The notes under the pieces: model-generated | Database searches by the model: none | What the model was told of the DNA's origin: nothing | The model's input: the letters and a program-made list of their open reading frames with translations, nothing else | Position numbers and translations under genes: made by a program | Assembly (NCBI GenBank): GCA_035308025.1 | Contig: DATGHL010000042.1 | Location: 62,001 to 126,000 of the forward strand | Length of the DNA stretch: 64,000 nucleotides | Direction of reading: 5' to 3' | Source: Candidatus Binataceae bacterium | GTDB lineage: Bacteria > Desulfobacterota > Binatia > Binatales > Binataceae | Shown: in pieces, positions 1 through 10,633 of the stretch | Position numbering within the stretch: the first letter of the stretch is position 1 | How the letters are laid out: each line of letters begins with the position of its first letter

Positions 1-47
1 CTGACGCCGTGAATCGCGCGCTAATCGAATTTCTGCGCAGCGCCTAA
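1..47 (+). CDS. 3' end of a gene cut by the window edge, possibly alpha/beta hydrolase
   Basis: An open frame beginning at base 3 reads DAVNRALIEFLRSA and stops at TAA 45-47. The ending 'VNRALIEFL' resembles the last helix of alpha/beta hydrolases, where a similar phrase follows the catalytic histidine. Only 14 residues are visible, so the family assignment is a guess. It is followed by a gene-poor stretch up to 291. Confidence 0.4.
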   Translation, partial: DAVNRALIEFLRSA

Positions 48-50
48 CTG

Positions 51-78
51 TTCGCAAAGTCATATTCGCAAAGTCATA
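51..78. repeat. 14-bp perfect tandem duplication
   Basis: TTCGCAAAGTCATA occurs twice head to tail at 51-64 and 65-78, directly after the stop codon at 45-47. It is short and AT-richer than its surroundings. The rest of 79-291 holds no gene, RNA or hairpin that I can support. Confidence 0.7.
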
Positions 79-291
79 TAAGTGCAGCGAAGAATTTCCG
101 GCGTTCACAGCTAGAGACCTTGTGCCTCTGCTAACATGCTCGGAAAGGATAATGCCCGAGGCGAAACTCGGGCGCTCCATGAGCGGATGATTGTTGCGGG
201 AAGGCAATGAAACCGGCGTATGAGAGAATGCCATTAGCCTGCCCGCGAGTCATTTTCGGAAGTCGATACTAGCGCGCGCAGGCGCGCGCGA

Positions 292-732
292 TCAAATCTG
301 GAAGTCGATCGCTTTGCGGCGGCGCTCGCTGAGTGATTGCAGCGTCGTCCGTGCGAGGATCGCGGTGACGTTGTCGCGCACCTCGCGCCAGACCTCGCGC
401 ATCGCACAGCCGTCGCCGGGCTGGCAGAGCGTCCCCGCGGCGCCGTCCTCGAGACACTCGACCGGGGTGTAGTCGCCCTCGATAAGGTGGACCACGTCCG
501 CCATCGTGATGCGCGAGGGATGGCGCGCCAGGAGGTATCCTCCGCTTGGGCCCTTCTGGCTGGTGACCAGCCCGCCGCGTTTGAGTTCGATTAGGAGCCG
601 GCGCAGGTAGTTCTCCGGGATGCTCTGAGTCGTCGCGATCTCCTCGACGCGCTGCGGCTGCGCCGTGGGGAAACGGTCGGCCAACATTAACAGCGCTTTC
701 AGACAATAATCGATGCCGACGCCAAATTTCAT
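292..732 (-). CDS. Rrf2 family transcriptional regulator
   Basis: A 146-residue winged-helix regulator of the Rrf2 family (IscR, NsrR, CymR relatives). The start MKFGVGIDYCLKALLMLA and the wing phrase QKGPSGGYLLAR are typical. Residues of about 92-110 carry three cysteines (ECLEDG, LCQPGDGC), the place where IscR and NsrR hold an Fe-S cluster, so cluster sensing is possible. It lies divergent from a siroheme reductase/cysH pair, with three AT-rich dyads between them. From that context it probably controls cysteine or sulfur assimilation and its own gene. The exact ligand cannot be read from the sequence. Confidence 0.9.
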   Translation of the reverse strand: MKFGVGIDYCLKALLMLADRFPTAQPQRVEEIATTQSIPENYLRRLLIELKRGGLVTSQKGPSGGYLLARHPSRITMADVVHLIEGDYTPVECLEDGAAGTLCQPGDGCAMREVWREVRDNVTAILARTTLQSLSERRRKAIDFQI

Positions 733-780
733 CTGACCCTTGAGTTTTATAGCATGATCGAGGGTCGAACGGAATAGCGG

Positions 781-823
781 ACTAAGTTAGTGATCTAATT
801 AGTTGACTGATTTAGTCTACTAA
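781..823. promoter_or_regulatory. Candidate Rrf2 operator: three CTAA/TTAG dyads
   Basis: The divergent intergenic region between the Rrf2 gene and the siroheme reductase gene holds ACTAAGTTAGT (781-791, odd-centred palindrome), CTAATTAG (795-802, perfect palindrome) and TTAGTCTACTAA (812-823). They share TTAGT/ACTAA half-sites in an AT-rich patch that stands out from GC-rich surroundings. That they bind the adjacent regulator is inferred from position and symmetry. Confidence 0.55.
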
Positions 824-878
824 GTTATCTTCTGTTTCTAGCCTGCCGAAAAGGCTGTCGAGGAACAGGTCCACCCTC

Positions 879-2504
879 ATGCCCAAACGCGAACCGCCGT
901 CCCGGGAAATGGTGCTGAAGCGCAATTCAGTCGAGCGCCTCAAGCACGAGCTTTTCCCGACTGAGCTGGCCGGGCAGTGGCAGCGTTTGGTTGACACGTC
1001 CTACGAAAAATTGCCCGAAGAGGACATCGTTCGGCTCCAGTGGTTCGGGATGTATCACGACAAGCCGAAGATCGGCACCTTCATGATGCGCGTGAAGATT
1101 CCAAGCGGGATCCTGAGCCCGGCCGGATTGAACGCGATCGGCGAGATTTCCGAGCGCTGCGGCCGCGACCAGGGGGAACTGACGACCCGCCAAAATATCC
1201 AGTTGCACTATATCACGCTGGATCGCTTTCCCGAGATTCTCGACCAGCTCAAGGCCGTCGGCCTGACCACGATGGGCGGATGCGGCGACGTCGTGCGCAA
1301 TATCACCGGATGCCCGGCGGCGGGAGTCAGCGCCGACGAGTTGTTCGACGTGACCGGGCTGGTCGCCGAAGCGGCGGCATTTTTCTACAATAATCGCGAC
1401 TATTCCGATCTGCCGCGCAAGCACAAAATCACGATTTCGGCCTGCTCCTTCCAGTGCAACGCGCCTGAGATCAATTGCGTCGCGCTGATCGCGACGGTCA
1501 GGGACGGCCGCGAAGGTTTCGCGGTGCGGGTCGGCGGCGGCCAGTCCTCGACGCCGCGCCTCTCGCGTCATCTGGGGGTCTTTGTTCCGCGTAGCGAGAC
1601 GATCGCGGTCCTGCGCGCAATTATCGACGTCTGGCAATCGACCACCGAATACCGCATCTCGCGCGTCAAGGCGCGGCTCAAATTCATGATCGACGATTAC
1701 GGGGTCGAGGAGTTTCGTCGCCTGGTCGAGGCGCGCCTCGGCGGCGCCCTTGAGGATCTGCCGGAGATGCCGCTACCCGACGCCGAGAGCGACCATATGG
1801 GCGTGCACGAGTCTCGCGATCCGGGACTGCTCTATGCCGGCTTTCCGGTCTATCTCGGCACGATGAGCGGACAGCAGATGCGCGAGATAGCCGATTTAAC
1901 CGCCAGCTTCGGCGGCGATATCCGGCTGACCCGCCGGCAGAACTTTATCCTGACCGGGATTCCTCGCGAACGGTTGGACGAGATTCTCGGGCGCGTCGCC
2001 GAGATCGGTTTTCCGATCGATGCCAACGGACTTTATGGCTCCTCGATCGGCTGTATCGGTGATCCGCATTGCAACTATGCCGTGACTCCCACCAAGGAGA
2101 AGCTGGCGTCGATAATCGCGCGGCTGGTCGGCCAGTTCGGCGACGCGGTCGGCGGCCTGAAGGTAAATCTCGACGGCTGTCCGCACGCCTGCGCGCAGCA
2201 TTGGACCGGCGATATCGGTCTGCAGGGCACCACCGGGCGCGGCCCTAGCGGCGAGCCGCTCGAAGCCTTCGACGTGATTTTGCGCGGCGGCCTCGGCCGC
2301 GACGCCGCGATCGGCCGGCCGCTGCTGCGCCGCGTGCCGTCGGCGAAGGTCGAAGAGACCGTCGCGCGCCTGTTCGCCGGCTATCTCGAAGAGCGGCTGG
2401 CGGGCGAGTCCTTCACGCAATTCTGCGTGCGCACGCCCGACGCCGCGCTGGTCACGATCGGCAGCGCGGAGGTCTCGACCAGTCTCGAACAGGCCCACCT
2501 ATAA
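879..2504 (+). CDS. Siroheme nitrite/sulfite reductase
   Basis: A 541-residue ferredoxin-type nitrite/sulfite reductase that carries out six-electron reduction of sulfite to sulfide (or nitrite to ammonia) in the cytoplasm. It has the duplicated ferredoxin-like half (TTRQNIQLHY near 102-111; TRRQNFILTG near 351-360). The four siroheme/4Fe-4S ligands are in the expected pattern: C392 and C398 (GCIGDPHC), C434 and C438 (GCPHAC). An APS-reductase-type cysH follows 25 bases downstream, so sulfite is the likelier substrate. Upstream dyads and a divergent Rrf2 gene suggest sulfur-responsive control. Sulfite versus nitrite preference is inferred from context only. Confidence 0.92.
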   Translation: MPKREPPSREMVLKRNSVERLKHELFPTELAGQWQRLVDTSYEKLPEEDIVRLQWFGMYHDKPKIGTFMMRVKIPSGILSPAGLNAIGEISERCGRDQGELTTRQNIQLHYITLDRFPEILDQLKAVGLTTMGGCGDVVRNITGCPAAGVSADELFDVTGLVAEAAAFFYNNRDYSDLPRKHKITISACSFQCNAPEINCVALIATVRDGREGFAVRVGGGQSSTPRLSRHLGVFVPRSETIAVLRAIIDVWQSTTEYRISRVKARLKFMIDDYGVEEFRRLVEARLGGALEDLPEMPLPDAESDHMGVHESRDPGLLYAGFPVYLGTMSGQQMREIADLTASFGGDIRLTRRQNFILTGIPRERLDEILGRVAEIGFPIDANGLYGSSIGCIGDPHCNYAVTPTKEKLASIIARLVGQFGDAVGGLKVNLDGCPHACAQHWTGDIGLQGTTGRGPSGEPLEAFDVILRGGLGRDAAIGRPLLRRVPSAKVEETVARLFAGYLEERLAGESFTQFCVRTPDAALVTIGSAEVSTSLEQAHL

Positions 2505-2529
2505 AGCCGAGCGCCAAGACGAAAGAGAC

Positions 2530-3357
2530 GTGATGGAAACACATACCGATACCGAAGCAATCGTGATGGACGAACTCGAAGCCGGCGAGGCCGCGGTCGA
2601 GCTCGACAGCCAGGAACCGCAGGAAGTGCTTGCCTGGGCGATCGAGAAATTCGGCCGCCGCGTGGGGCTCTGTTCGAGCTTTCAGGCCGACGGCGTCGCG
2701 CTGATCGATATGGCTTGGAAGATCGATCCGGGAATCCGCGTCTTCACGATCGATACGGGACGGCAGCCTGAGGAGACCTATAAGCTAATTGATCAGATTC
2801 GCGACAAGTATGGCATCAGGACCGAGGTTTTCTTCCCTGACACCAACGTCGTGCAGAATATGGTCACGAAGCACGGCAACAATCTCTTTTACAACGCGGT
2901 CAACTCGCGCCTACTCTGCTGCCAGGTGCGCAAGGTGCTGCCGGTGCGGCGCGCCCTGATGAACTACGACGCCTGGATCACCGGCCTCAGGCGCGATCAG
3001 TGGGCCACCCGCTCGAATATCCGCAAGCTCGAAATCGATCACGATCATGGCGGGATCGTCAAATTCGCGCCGCTGGCCGATTGGACCGACGAAGAGGTCT
3101 GGGACTATATCCGCGCCAACGATGTTCCGTACAACGAGCTTTACGACAAGGGCTTCAAATCGATTGGCTGCGCGCCCTGCACGCGCCCGGTGGCGGACGG
3201 CGAAGATCCGCGCAACGGCCGCTGGTGGTGGGAGACCGGCGCGCCCAAGGAATGCGGGATGCACTGCGCGATCGAAACCGGCGGCTTCGAGCACGAACTC
3301 GCCGCCCTGCTCGGCCACAACGGCCACGAAACTGCGCTCACCAACGGCGCAGCTTAG
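2530..3357 (+). CDS. cysH: Adenylyl-sulfate (APS/PAPS) reductase
   Basis: A 275-residue cytoplasmic reductase of the sulfate assimilation pathway, producing sulfite for the reductase just upstream. The paired cysteines C130-C131 (LLCCQVRK) and C214/C217 (GCAPC) are the 4Fe-4S ligands that mark the bacterial APS-reductase type, which E. coli-type PAPS reductase lacks. The C-terminal ECGMH (C242) is the catalytic cysteine motif. The phosphosulfate-binding SSFQADG is at about 49-55. The start is GTG 2530 or ATG 2533; ATG is preferred. It shares an operon with the upstream siroheme reductase. Confidence 0.93.
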   Translation: MMETHTDTEAIVMDELEAGEAAVELDSQEPQEVLAWAIEKFGRRVGLCSSFQADGVALIDMAWKIDPGIRVFTIDTGRQPEETYKLIDQIRDKYGIRTEVFFPDTNVVQNMVTKHGNNLFYNAVNSRLLCCQVRKVLPVRRALMNYDAWITGLRRDQWATRSNIRKLEIDHDHGGIVKFAPLADWTDEEVWDYIRANDVPYNELYDKGFKSIGCAPCTRPVADGEDPRNGRWWWETGAPKECGMHCAIETGGFEHELAALLGHNGHETALTNGAA

Positions 3358-4265
3358 TGGCGCGGGCTGTCCGCTCAAGAGAATGATCCGGCAGGCGATC
3401 CGGTGCACTCATCAAGCGCGGTAATGCGCGTCCGCGTCTCTGATCAGCCTCCTCGCCGCGTGCGAAAAAGAGATCGTAATGCCACTGCATGACGATTCTC
3501 GCAGTCGTGAAGAATTCGTCATGCGCAGAAGCATAGCTGTGCGCCGCGCTGTTCCAATCGTCGCTCTCGTTTTCGGCCAGCGCGCGGGCGCCGCGCAGGG
3601 TCAGGCTCAACCCCTGACCCCAGGTCGGGTCACTTGCTCCGGCGGCATCGCCGAGCAGGGCGACACCATCCTGATATGGGTGATCCACCCAAGGTTCGGT
3701 CATATCGAAGCTCGCGAGCGGTCCGGCGGTGCGCGCGCCGATGTAGAGCTCCGCCGGCATTCCGGACGCAACGGTTTCGCTGATGAAACGCTCAATATCA
3801 CGGCTACCGCGCGGCGGTTCTACGTCAGGCCCGTGAAAAAGAGAGGCGCGCGGCGCTCAACCGAAACCACGGCTGGATAACGCAACGCAGGGCGCACGCC
3901 GCGACTCCACGCCATCCTTCCGCACCCGCCGTTCGGGCGCTATCGAGCACGGTTTCCTGCATCGCAGGATGAAAGAGCGTTAGGGCAGAAAGTCGCTGCG
4001 CTGTAGTTGCTCTGAGGTCGCGCGGCGACTGTCCGATCCCTTGCCAGTAAGGTCTCGTGCCCACAACGCTCAAGGAGGATGGTATACAAGCCTAGCTTCT
4101 GTGCCTCCAACCGCCCCACGGTGGGATCCTCGCCTCGCACACGATCCTTGAACTGAGTCCGCGTTCGAGCACCAACACGCGCTTCCCGTTTTCACCCAGC
4201 GCCTTCGCGAGCGCACCACCGCCCAGGCCACCACCAATCGTTATCACGTCATAATCGACATTCAT
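3338..4265 (-). pseudogene. Decayed FAD-dependent monooxygenase/oxidoreductase
   Basis: Read on the minus strand from ATG 4265, the protein begins MNVDYDVITIGGGLGGGALA, a clear FAD-binding GxGxxG fold, but that frame runs into stops soon after VLVLERGL. Matching sequence continues in a second frame (EAQKLGLYTILLERCGHE), a third (AQRLSALTLFHPAMQETV), and finally a frame with the second FAD motif VALLGDAAGASDPTWGQGLS ending at 3338. At least three frame changes are therefore needed. The tail overlaps the end of cysH by 20 bases. The intact protein would be a UbiH/PHBH-fold hydroxylase of roughly 300-400 residues. It is probably a dead gene, though sequencing errors could explain single shifts. 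Confidence 0.85.
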
Positions 4266-4435
4266 CGCGATTTCTCCCTGATGCTGCCGCTGTGATGCAA
4301 TCCTAGCCTGATTGTTGGCGAGTCGGTCTTAAGTTAGCTCATCACGCCCGAATTGGGAAATATCGTTGCGAGATTCCAGCGAAAATTTTATCCTTCTGCG
4401 TGACTCGATTCCGCGAAACGCGGCAGGAAAATCCG

Positions 4436-5485
4436 ATGAAGGCGATAATTTTCGATGAGAACGGCGGCGGCGAAGTGCTCAAGTACGCCGACACGCCGAC
4501 CCCGACAGCGGGCCCTAATGACGTTGTGATGCAGGTCAAAGCCTCGGCGTGCAATTTCAACGATATCTGGGCGCGCCGCGGGATTCCCGGGATGAAGACG
4601 ATCTTCCCGCATATCTCGGGCTCTGATGCGTCGGGCGTCGTGGTCGAGGTTGGCAGCGAGGTGCACAACGTCAAGCTCGGCGATGAGGTCGTCGTGCATT
4701 GCGGAATCTCTTGTCGTCAATGCGATTATTGCACGCGCGGCGAAGAGTTCTTCTGTCCGGAATTCAAGATCTGGGGCTTCCAGACCGGACCGCTGGACGG
4801 CGCGCACGGCGACTATTGCCGCGTGCCCGCAGTCAACGTCCTGCCCAAGCCGAAGAATCTCACTCATGTCGAAGCCGCGACGATGCCGCTGGTGCTGGTC
4901 ACGGTGTGGCGGATGCTGGTGACGCGCGCGCGAATCCAGGCCGGCGACTTCGTGCTGGTGTGGGGCGCGGCCGGCGGCCTCGGCGTGATGGCGATCCAGA
5001 TCGCGAAGCTTTACGGCGCGCGGGCGATCGCGGTGGCGTCGAGCGACGACAAGCTCGAACTCTGCCGCAATCTCGGCGCCGAGTACGTGCTCAATCGCAA
5101 GCAGCACGACGTTTTCCAGGAAGTTCGCAAAATCACCAACGGCCGGCGTGCGGATATCGTGTTCGAGCATACCGGCGCCGAGACCTGGCCGATCTCGATG
5201 CAGTGTCTCAAGTGGGGCGGCACGATCGTGACTTGCGGCGCGACCTCAGGTTTCGATGCGCATCTTGATATTCGTTTGTTGTGGAACAAGCAGCAGAATT
5301 ATCTGGGCTCGCATCTGGGCAACAAGGGTGAGTTGATGGATGCGATGCGGTTCGTCGCAAGCGGGCAGATCAAGCCGGTGGTCGGCAAGGTGCTGCCGCT
5401 GCGCGAGCTGGCTCACGCGCAGGAGCTGATGGAAAAAGGCACGATCGCCGGCAAGATCGCGATGCTCCCCCCCGCCGCCGCGTAG
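4436..5485 (+). CDS. Zinc-binding alcohol dehydrogenase / quinone oxidoreductase family protein (MDR)
   Basis: A 349-residue medium-chain dehydrogenase. The N-terminal GroES-like domain starts MKAIIFDENGGGEVLKYAD. A structural zinc loop is present (CRQCDYCTRGEEFFC, four cysteines), and the Rossmann motif is WGAAGGLGVMAIQIAK near residue 178. The fold is closest to the zinc alcohol dehydrogenase and crotonyl-CoA reductase branches. The substrate cannot be named. ATG 4436 is chosen over an upstream in-frame codon because the family starts with MKAI and an AGGA lies about 8 bases before it. It stands alone and ends in a convergent junction with a hairpin. Confidence 0.88.
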   Translation: MKAIIFDENGGGEVLKYADTPTPTAGPNDVVMQVKASACNFNDIWARRGIPGMKTIFPHISGSDASGVVVEVGSEVHNVKLGDEVVVHCGISCRQCDYCTRGEEFFCPEFKIWGFQTGPLDGAHGDYCRVPAVNVLPKPKNLTHVEAATMPLVLVTVWRMLVTRARIQAGDFVLVWGAAGGLGVMAIQIAKLYGARAIAVASSDDKLELCRNLGAEYVLNRKQHDVFQEVRKITNGRRADIVFEHTGAETWPISMQCLKWGGTIVTCGATSGFDAHLDIRLLWNKQQNYLGSHLGNKGELMDAMRFVASGQIKPVVGKVLPLRELAHAQELMEKGTIAGKIAMLPPAAA

Positions 5486-5486
5486 C

Positions 5487-5555
5487 GAACGAGTTTGCAA
5501 GTTTCCGGGCTCCTAGCCGAGGACGTAGGAGCTTCACTCCCTGCGGAACTCGTTC
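5487..5555. terminator. Nested inverted repeat between convergent genes
   Basis: An outer pair GAACGAGTT (5487-5495) / AACTCGTTC (5547-5555) encloses an inner pair GCTCCTA (5509-5515) / TAGGAGC (5526-5532). It sits between the stop at 5485 and the stop of the convergent gene at 5557, so it could end transcription from both sides. There is no T-tract, so an intrinsic terminator is not proven. Confidence 0.45.
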
Positions 5556-5556
5556 C

Positions 5557-6051
5557 TCATCGAATGATTGGAAACACGTATTGATCCAGTATGCCCGGAA
5601 CCCATTCCTTATCGCCTTCCTTCAATTCTCGAACGATCAGATCGTGAAAGATTAAGTTAATGTTATATCCATTGGTTAGGATGTTTACCTCGTGCATCGG
5701 CTTACCTAAACGCTCGCTCCAGTTTCGCGCCGCCGTCGAGTTCTCCACGTACTCGGCCCCTGGATAGGCCAGTGACCAGCACACACCCCAAACATAGCCC
5801 TCCGGGCAACCCTCGCGTTCCCACGCAGGATAATCTGTGAACAGATCGTCCCACGACCGTGGCCAGACGTCGTCGCGTACTGCGGTTGTCACTGTCGCGG
5901 AGGTACAGTGGGTAAAGCGGTAATGAAATTGGTAATTTTCTATCTGCGCTATGAGATCGTAGTCCCGAAAAAATGGGGCAAATCCGTGCTTGACGATGGC
6001 ACTGTCAAAAAGTGGATGTTCCAGAGCCTTTCGCAACTCTTCCAGGTCCAT
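5557..6051 (-). CDS. Small cytoplasmic protein, possibly YxiG-like
   Basis: A 164-residue protein with no signal peptide or membrane segment. Its opening (FDSAIVKHGFAPFFRDYDLI) followed by YQFHYRFTHCTSATVTTAV and VWPRSWDDLFTDY resembles the bacterial YxiG-like family of unknown role, whose members share an 'iv.HGFa.y.RDYd' start and a 'FtHCv.a.v.t.v...vW..S.dD' centre. This is recalled resemblance, not a search result. Base composition is lower in GC than the flanking genes, so recent arrival is possible. No function can be assigned. Confidence 0.65.
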   Translation of the reverse strand: MDLEELRKALEHPLFDSAIVKHGFAPFFRDYDLIAQIENYQFHYRFTHCTSATVTTAVRDDVWPRSWDDLFTDYPAWEREGCPEGYVWGVCWSLAYPGAEYVENSTAARNWSERLGKPMHEVNILTNGYNINLIFHDLIVRELKEGDKEWVPGILDQYVFPIIR

Positions 6052-6160
6052 TGGGGCTCACCTTCCGAATCGTCCGGAGAATAATCGGTCGTCTGTCATT
6101 GCGTCGTTCCCGCGGCGACCATGCAAACAAAGAGATATTCCGATACGGGCGGCGCGGTGC

Positions 6161-8122
<1,962 letters not shown>

Positions 8123-8141
8123 CTATCCTCTCCCGCGCAGG

Positions 8142-9581
8142 TTAGGCTCTCCCGCGCGCTTCGCGCGTTTTGAGGCTCAAATATAACGAGGCGGCATCGC
8201 CGCCATGATTCGAGTTGATTTGACGCAGGCGCTCAAGCAACTCGAGCTCGACACTTCGGCTTTGCTCGCCGGCGAGTTCAAGCGCGCGCGCAGCGTAACG
8301 CAGCACGATACGTCCTTCAAGGCCGGCGAAGTCGTCGAAGAACCAGCCGCAACTGGTGAGCGCGGCGTGCGCCGCCCGCTCCATCTCGAACAGGCGCAGG
8401 AGGCGATCGCGAGCGGCCCCGTCACGCAGCTTGTGGCGGCGGCCAAACTCTTCGAGCGTGGCGGGCCGGGAATCGGCGAACAGGCGGCCGGCCTCACGCA
8501 GTGCCTGAGAGCTGTCGGCAACGAGGCCGGAGGCGAACCGATCATAGACGGCGTCGGCGTGATGCAGCACGAAGGCCATCGCGTCGTGCAGGGGTCCGCG
8601 CCACTCCTGGTTCGAGTGGCTGTCGAGGCGGCATCCGCAGTTGGCGCGCCAGCGCTCGATGCCGTGGCCGCAACTCCATGAGGAGGGCTGGTCGAGTTGA
8701 AAACTCCCCGACGGCGGATGCTCCGCCAGATAGGCGGCGCAACTCATGACGACGATGTCGGCGCGCGTCTCGAGCTGGCTGAGTGCGCGGGCCAACTCGG
8801 CCGCGCCGGCGCGCTTGTGATGGCCGAAGGTTTCGCCGTCGGTTGCGACGAGGAGAGCGGCGCCGGGCGCCAGCGCGAGTGCGGCGCCGGCGAGGCCGTC
8901 GGCGAACTTGGCGCCGTCGGCGAGACCGTCTCCGAACGAGATCCAGCCCGCAAGCTCGCGGTCGAAACGGAAGATCGCCAGGTTCAGATCAGCGCGACGC
9001 CAGACAAAGGGCCCGGCTTCGCGGCCAGTGCTGCTGAAACGCCCCTGGTCGGCACCGAGGATGACGAACTTAATGCCTGCGCGCGCGACCGCGGCGAGCG
9101 TTTCGTCGTCGGCGGCGCATTCGGGCAGCCACATGCCTTCGGGTAGATGGCCGAAGCGCACGACAAAATCCTCGATGCCCCAGGCAATTTGGATCTCACG
9201 GCCGCGCGCGTCGAGCAGCGGCAGAATCGAATGGTTGTAGGCCTGCGCGATGGCGTTGCCGTGTCCTGCGTGCGCGAGCCGGCTGGTGTCATTGGCGCGC
9301 CGGATCGCGCGGCAGGCATTGGTTCCGTGCGCCTCGAGCCAGCCGTGCAGGGTCGGACCGAAATCGAAGTTCAGCGCCTCGTAGTTGTTGCGAATATAAG
9401 CCACCCGCCCGTTCATCGTATGAGCGCGGGCATTCGCGGCGTAGCACTCACTCAGAATCCGTTCATTCCAGTTGGCGAACGGCGCGGCGCTCGCTTCGGA
9501 CGCGGTCAAGCCGGTCCAGGGATTCTGGCGCGGCGGCTGATAAAAATGACCATGAAGGATGATATAGCGTGGCTCGTCCAT
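8142..9581 (-). CDS. Glycoside hydrolase family 57 / DUF3536-type protein
   Basis: A 479-residue protein opening [20 protein letters not shown], the hallmark start of GH57 proteins, many of which are alpha-glucan-active or branching enzymes. [17 protein letters not shown] and the later [14 protein letters not shown] supply the acidic residues expected for the GH57 nucleophile and acid/base region. Proteins with this start often carry a DUF3536 tail and reach about 800 residues, so this version is short. No signal peptide is visible, suggesting cytoplasmic glucan metabolism. It lies directly before acs on the minus strand, perhaps in one transcript. Confidence 0.82.
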   Translation of the reverse strand: MDEPRYIILHGHFYQPPRQNPWTGLTASEASAAPFANWNERILSECYAANARAHTMNGRVAYIRNNYEALNFDFGPTLHGWLEAHGTNACRAIRRANDTSRLAHAGHGNAIAQAYNHSILPLLDARGREIQIAWGIEDFVVRFGHLPEGMWLPECAADDETLAAVARAGIKFVILGADQGRFSSTGREAGPFVWRRADLNLAIFRFDRELAGWISFGDGLADGAKFADGLAGAALALAPGAALLVATDGETFGHHKRAGAAELARALSQLETRADIVVMSCAAYLAEHPPSGSFQLDQPSSWSCGHGIERWRANCGCRLDSHSNQEWRGPLHDAMAFVLHHADAVYDRFASGLVADSSQALREAGRLFADSRPATLEEFGRRHKLRDGAARDRLLRLFEMERAAHAALTSCGWFFDDFAGLEGRIVLRYAARALELAGEQSRSVELELLERLRQINSNHGGDAASLYLSLKTREARGRA

Positions 9582-9707
9582 CAGGTTTCAGGATATTTTT
9601 CTCGGACGCGAATGGATAGTCCGCCGGCGCTGCGACTGGCTGGCGAAACTGGCGGCGTTGGCCTAGGTTGTCAGATCGAAATCGATTGTAAGTCGAGGGT
9701 GTCCGAT

Positions 9708-10595
9708 ATGAGCGAGGCGACGATCTCTGCAGCCGACCCGCATCCGCGCAAACGCGTCAATGTCGGAGCGACCGAGATGTCTTACGTCGAGGTCGGAGAG
9801 GGTGCGCCGATCGTCTTTCTGCACGGTAATCCGACCTCGTCGTACTTGTGGCGCAACATTATCCCGCATCTGGCGCGGCTGGGCCGATGCCTCGCGCCGG
9901 ATCTGATCGGGATGGGAGCCTCGGGTAAGGCGCCGGACGGTTCGTACCGCTTCGTCGATCACTCGCGTTATCTGGACGCGTGGTTCGATGCGCTCGGCCT
10001 GAAGCAGGAGAAGGTGACCCTGGTGGTGCATGACTGGGGCTCGGCGCTAGGATTCCATTGGGCGAAGCGTAATCCCGCCGCGGTCAAAGGGATCGCCTAT
10101 ATGGAGGCGGTCGTGATGCCGCTGACATGGGCGGAGTGGCCGGATGCGGCGCGTGGGATTTTCGAGGCGATGCGGAGCCCGGCTGGAGAAGAGCTGGTTC
10201 TCAAGAAGAATATCTTCGTCGAGAAGATCCTGCCGGCGAGCGTGATGCGCCGGCTGACCGAGGCCGAGATGGCAGTGTACCGACGGCCCTATACCGAGGC
10301 GGGCGAATCGCGCCGTCCGATGCTGACATGGCCGCGGCAGATTCCGATCGACGGGGAACCGGCGGACGTGGTAGCGATCGTAAAGGATTATGGCGCTTGG
10401 CTCGCGACTTCGCCGATCCCCAAGTTGTTCGTCAATGGAGAGCCGGGAATGATCGTAGCCGGGCGGGCGCGCGAGTTTTGCCGCGGATGGCCGAATCAGC
10501 GCGAAGTGGCGGTCAAGGGGTTGCACTTCCTGCAGGAGGATTCGCCCCGCGCAATCGGTGAGGCGATCGCGAGTTGGTACGGGACCCTAAAGTAG
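9708..10595 (+). CDS. Haloalkane dehalogenase
   Basis: A 295-residue alpha/beta hydrolase that splits carbon-halogen bonds of haloalkanes to alcohol plus halide. The catalytic set matches the DhaA (HLD-II) layout: N41 in HGNPTSS and W110 for halide binding, nucleophile D109 (VVHDWG), acid E133 (YMEAV) and base H273 (GLHFLQED). Length equals DhaA (about 293). ATG 9708 is chosen because GAGGG lies eight bases upstream and the family starts near there; the open frame extends much further upstream only because of high GC. An enoyl-CoA hydratase gene follows 38 bases later. The true substrate may be a natural halogenated compound. Confidence 0.93.
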   Translation: MSEATISAADPHPRKRVNVGATEMSYVEVGEGAPIVFLHGNPTSSYLWRNIIPHLARLGRCLAPDLIGMGASGKAPDGSYRFVDHSRYLDAWFDALGLKQEKVTLVVHDWGSALGFHWAKRNPAAVKGIAYMEAVVMPLTWAEWPDAARGIFEAMRSPAGEELVLKKNIFVEKILPASVMRRLTEAEMAVYRRPYTEAGESRRPMLTWPRQIPIDGEPADVVAIVKDYGAWLATSPIPKLFVNGEPGMIVAGRAREFCRGWPNQREVAVKGLHFLQEDSPRAIGEAIASWYGTLK

Positions 10596-10633
10596 ATTCG
10601 GTCGATCTAGACGAAGAGTCGCGGGAGAAAAAA

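Noticed and set aside
9147..9707. Upstream extension of the dehalogenase frame
   Set aside because: It overlaps the GH57-type gene on the other strand and has no family match; ATG 9708 has a good ribosome site.
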